In this document: in pieces, positions 5,647 to 7,215 of the stretch | How positions within the stretch are numbered: position 1 is the stretch's first letter | Layout of the letters: each line of letters opens with the position of its first letter | Assembly (NCBI GenBank): GCA_902782625.1 | Contig: CACZNZ010000171.1 | Location: 1-7,215, forward strand | Length of the DNA: 7,215 nucleotides | Source of the DNA: an uncultured Lachnospiraceae bacterium | Lineage (GTDB): Bacteria; Bacillota; Clostridia; Lachnospirales; Lachnospiraceae | Direction of reading: 5' to 3' | The notes under the pieces: model-generated | The model's database searches: none | What the model was told of the DNA's origin: nothing | Seen by the model: the letters and a program-made list of their open reading frames with translations, nothing else | Made by a program: the position numbers and the translations under genes

Positions 5647-6402
5647 ATGAAATTGATATCTTGGAATGTGAACGGCCTTCGCGCCGCGATGAAAAAAGGA
5701 TTTGAGGAATTTTTTCTGAGCCAGGAAGCAGATCTGTTCTGCGTACAGGAGACCAAGCTTCAGGAAGGGCAGATTGATTTTGCCCCGGAAGGCTATGAAT
5801 GCTATTGGAATTATGCTGAAAAGAAAGGCTACTCCGGCACGGCTATATTCACCAGAAAAAAACCACTTCACGTCTATTACGGTCTCGGCATAGAGGAGCA
5901 TGATCAGGAAGGACGGGTCATCACGCTTGAATTTGAAGATTTCTATTTCGTGGTGGTCTATACGCCCAATTCTCAGACAGAGCTTCGCAGACTTGATTAC
6001 AGAATGAAATGGGAAGACGATTTCCGGGAGTATCTGTGCAGACTTGACAAAGAAAAACCGGTCATCCTTACGGGCGATCTCAATGTCGCCCATACGGAGA
6101 TCGATTTAAAGAATCCGAAAACAAATACAAAAAATGCCGGGTTTACCCAGGAGGAGAGGGATAAATTCTCAGAGCTGCTTGACGCAGGCTTTACGGATAC
6201 ATTCCGATACCTTAATCCCGATGTGACAGGCGCCTATACCTGGTGGTCTTATCGGTTCCGGGCCAGAGAAAAGGACGCCGGATGGCGTATCGATTATTTT
6301 GTGATCTCCGACCGCCTGCGCAGCAAGCTGAATGATTCCATCATATATAAGACGGTAATGGGATCGGATCACTGTCCGATCGGACTGGACATCGAGTTGT
6401 AA
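5647..6402 (+). CDS. xth: Exodeoxyribonuclease III / AP endonuclease
   Basis: 251 residues, complete, the normal size for the ExoIII/Xth family. It cuts DNA 5' of abasic sites in base excision repair and degrades 3' ends, using Mg2+ or Mn2+. Active-site residues are all present: Asn7 (SWNVNGLRA), Glu35 (CVQETK), Tyr105 (VYTPNS), Asp144 and Asn146 (GDLNVAH), Asp216 (WRIDYF), and Asp241-His242 (SDHCPI). An AAAGGAG ribosome binding site (5629-5635) begins at the last base of the upstream stop codon, 11 nt before the ATG. The 17-nt gap to the S66 gene implies an operon, though the two activities have no obvious link. Its last 34 bp overlap the 3' end of murG on the other strand, and no terminator lies between them. 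The equivalent Bacillus gene is called exoA. Confidence 0.96.
   Translation: MKLISWNVNGLRAAMKKGFEEFFLSQEADLFCVQETKLQEGQIDFAPEGYECYWNYAEKKGYSGTAIFTRKKPLHVYYGLGIEEHDQEGRVITLEFEDFYFVVVYTPNSQTELRRLDYRMKWEDDFREYLCRLDKEKPVILTGDLNVAHTEIDLKNPKTNTKNAGFTQEERDKFSELLDAGFTDTFRYLNPDVTGAYTWWSYRFRAREKDAGWRIDYFVISDRLRSKLNDSIIYKTVMGSDHCPIGLDIEL
6369..6402. other. 34-bp tail-to-tail coding overlap of xth and murG
   Basis: The plus strand encodes the last residues of ExoIII, including His242 of the catalytic Asp-His pair; the minus strand encodes the last residues and stop of MurG. The murG TGA is the complement of TCA at 6369-6371, which spans the Asp241 (GAT) and His242 (CAC) codons. There is no room for a conventional terminator between the genes, and no hairpin with a T-run was seen nearby on either strand. 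Confidence 0.9.
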
Positions 6403-7215
6403 TCCTCGATCAGTCCCATGATAATAGAGATAGCATTATTAAGAGTGCTCTGCTTGAGCGCTCTTAAATATTCTGCTTTTTCACTGTAGACATATAAAAC
6501 GGCTTTGAGCAGGTTGTCTCCTGTCAGATCTTCTTCCTGCAGGACATAACTGTATCCGGATTTTTCGAAGGAAGAGGCGTTCAGAATCTGATCTCCACGG
6601 CTTGCAGCGGCGGAAAGCGGAATCAGGATATTCGGGATGTTCAGGGCTAGTAACTCACAGATGGCATTGGCTCCTGCGCGTGAAATAATAAGATCTGTTG
6701 CGGCAAACAGGTGCTTTAGCTCTTTCTTGGCATATTCGAACTGCTTGTAGCCGGGCGTGCCGTCAAGTTCTTCGTTAAAATGTCCTTTTCCGCACAGATG
6801 AATAATATCAAACTGAGCCAGGAGACCTTCCAGGTTTTCGTAGATGGCATTGTTGATGGCGACGGAACCGAGACTTCCGCCCATGACCATCAAGACTGGT
6901 TTGCTTCCGTCAAAACCGCATATCCGGTATGCTTCCTCCGCGGATCCCTTAAACAGTTCCTGTCTGATGGGAGAGCCGCTAAGGACTGCTTTATCTTCCG
7001 GAAGATGTTCAAGGGTCTCCGGGAAATTGCAGCAGACTTTGGTAGCTGACGGGATGGCTATTTTATTGGCAAGTCCGGGTGTGATGTCCGATTCATGGAT
7101 GATCACCGGGACTTTTTTTCTTTTGGCAGCCAGAACAACAGGTACGCTGACGAAACCGCCTTTGGAAAAAACGATATCTGGTTTTAATGATTTGATAATA
7201 CGGGAAGCATCGGTA
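6369..7215 (-). CDS. murG: UDP-GlcNAc:lipid I GlcNAc transferase MurG, C-terminal 281 residues (start beyond the right edge)
   Basis: MurG adds GlcNAc to undecaprenyl-diphospho-MurNAc-pentapeptide (lipid I) on the inner face of the membrane, making lipid II. The frame is open from 7214 to the stop at 6369-6371; about 75-85 N-terminal residues are missing compared with the family's usual 355-370. Visible landmarks, in order: SKGGFVSVP and [12 protein letters not shown] (end of the N-terminal Rossmann domain), MGGSLGS (the GGS loop opening the C-terminal domain), [15 protein letters not shown] (sugar-nucleotide binding), and [14 protein letters not shown] at 7104-7106 is an internal Val, not the start, because family motifs continue upstream of it. 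The last ~12 residues ([11 protein letters not shown]) are not typical of the family and lie largely in the overlap with xth. The neighbours seen are not the division/cell-wall (dcw) cluster, suggesting a stand-alone murG. Confidence 0.95.
   Translation of the reverse strand, partial: TDASRIIKSLKPDIVFSKGGFVSVPVVLAAKRKKVPVIIHESDITPGLANKIAIPSATKVCCNFPETLEHLPEDKAVLSGSPIRQELFKGSAEEAYRICGFDGSKPVLMVMGGSLGSVAINNAIYENLEGLLAQFDIIHLCGKGHFNEELDGTPGYKQFEYAKKELKHLFAATDLIISRAGANAICELLALNIPNILIPLSAAASRGDQILNASSFEKSGYSYVLQEEDLTGDNLLKAVLYVYSEKAEYLRALKQSTLNNAISIIMGLIEDYNSMSSPIGQ

Noticed and set aside
5467..6093. Open frame of 208 codons on the minus strand opposite the S66 and xth genes
   Set aside because: It spans two confidently assigned genes and the gap between them, and its translation shows no domain.
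7104..7106. GTG as the start of the murG-like gene
   Set aside because: MurG motifs (SKGGFVSVP) continue in frame upstream to the window edge, so this GTG is an internal valine.

Overview
The window looks like a piece of a Clostridia (Firmicutes) chromosome, most likely Lachnospiraceae. This is inferred from AGGAGG-type ribosome binding sites, moderate GC with AT-rich intergenic DNA, a Firmicutes-style MurG (HESD..PGLANK), BspA-type leucine-rich repeats, and a MoxR ATPase/VWA pair whose sequences resemble those I associate with Lachnospiraceae. No phage, insertion-sequence, CRISPR, tRNA or rRNA signal was found.

Left part (1-2659, minus strand, read right to left): a compact three-gene unit. 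It encodes a 330-residue BspA-type leucine-rich-repeat protein, a 439-residue DUF2201-type protein (metallopeptidase-like N-terminus plus von Willebrand A domain with an intact MIDAS), and the first 125 residues of a MoxR-family AAA+ ATPase cut by the window edge. The first two genes are 3 nt apart and the last two overlap by 32 nt. MoxR/VWA pairs are generally ATPase/adaptor remodelling machines. The leucine-rich-repeat partner and the loss of the metallopeptidase glutamate make this the best candidate here for an undescribed system.

Middle (2703-4346, minus strand): a secreted protein with a signal peptide, an Fn3 domain, a Gly/Ser linker, a second Fn3-like domain and a very lysine-rich C-terminal half. 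It lies 43 nt upstream of the leucine-rich-repeat gene with no terminator between them. A 242-nt AT-rich divergent spacer (4347-4588) follows, holding a good plus-strand promoter and overlapping inverted and direct repeats.

Right part: two plus-strand genes in a probable operon, a cytoplasmic S66-family LD-carboxypeptidase (MccF/LdcA type, complete Ser-Glu-His triad) and an exodeoxyribonuclease III/AP endonuclease (xth). The end of xth overlaps, tail to tail by 34 bp, the end of a minus-strand murG whose start lies beyond the right edge. Cell-wall themes recur (S66 carboxypeptidase, MurG, secreted Fn3 protein), but they lie in different transcription units, so a joint function is not implied. 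No gene-free stretch exceeds 300 bases.
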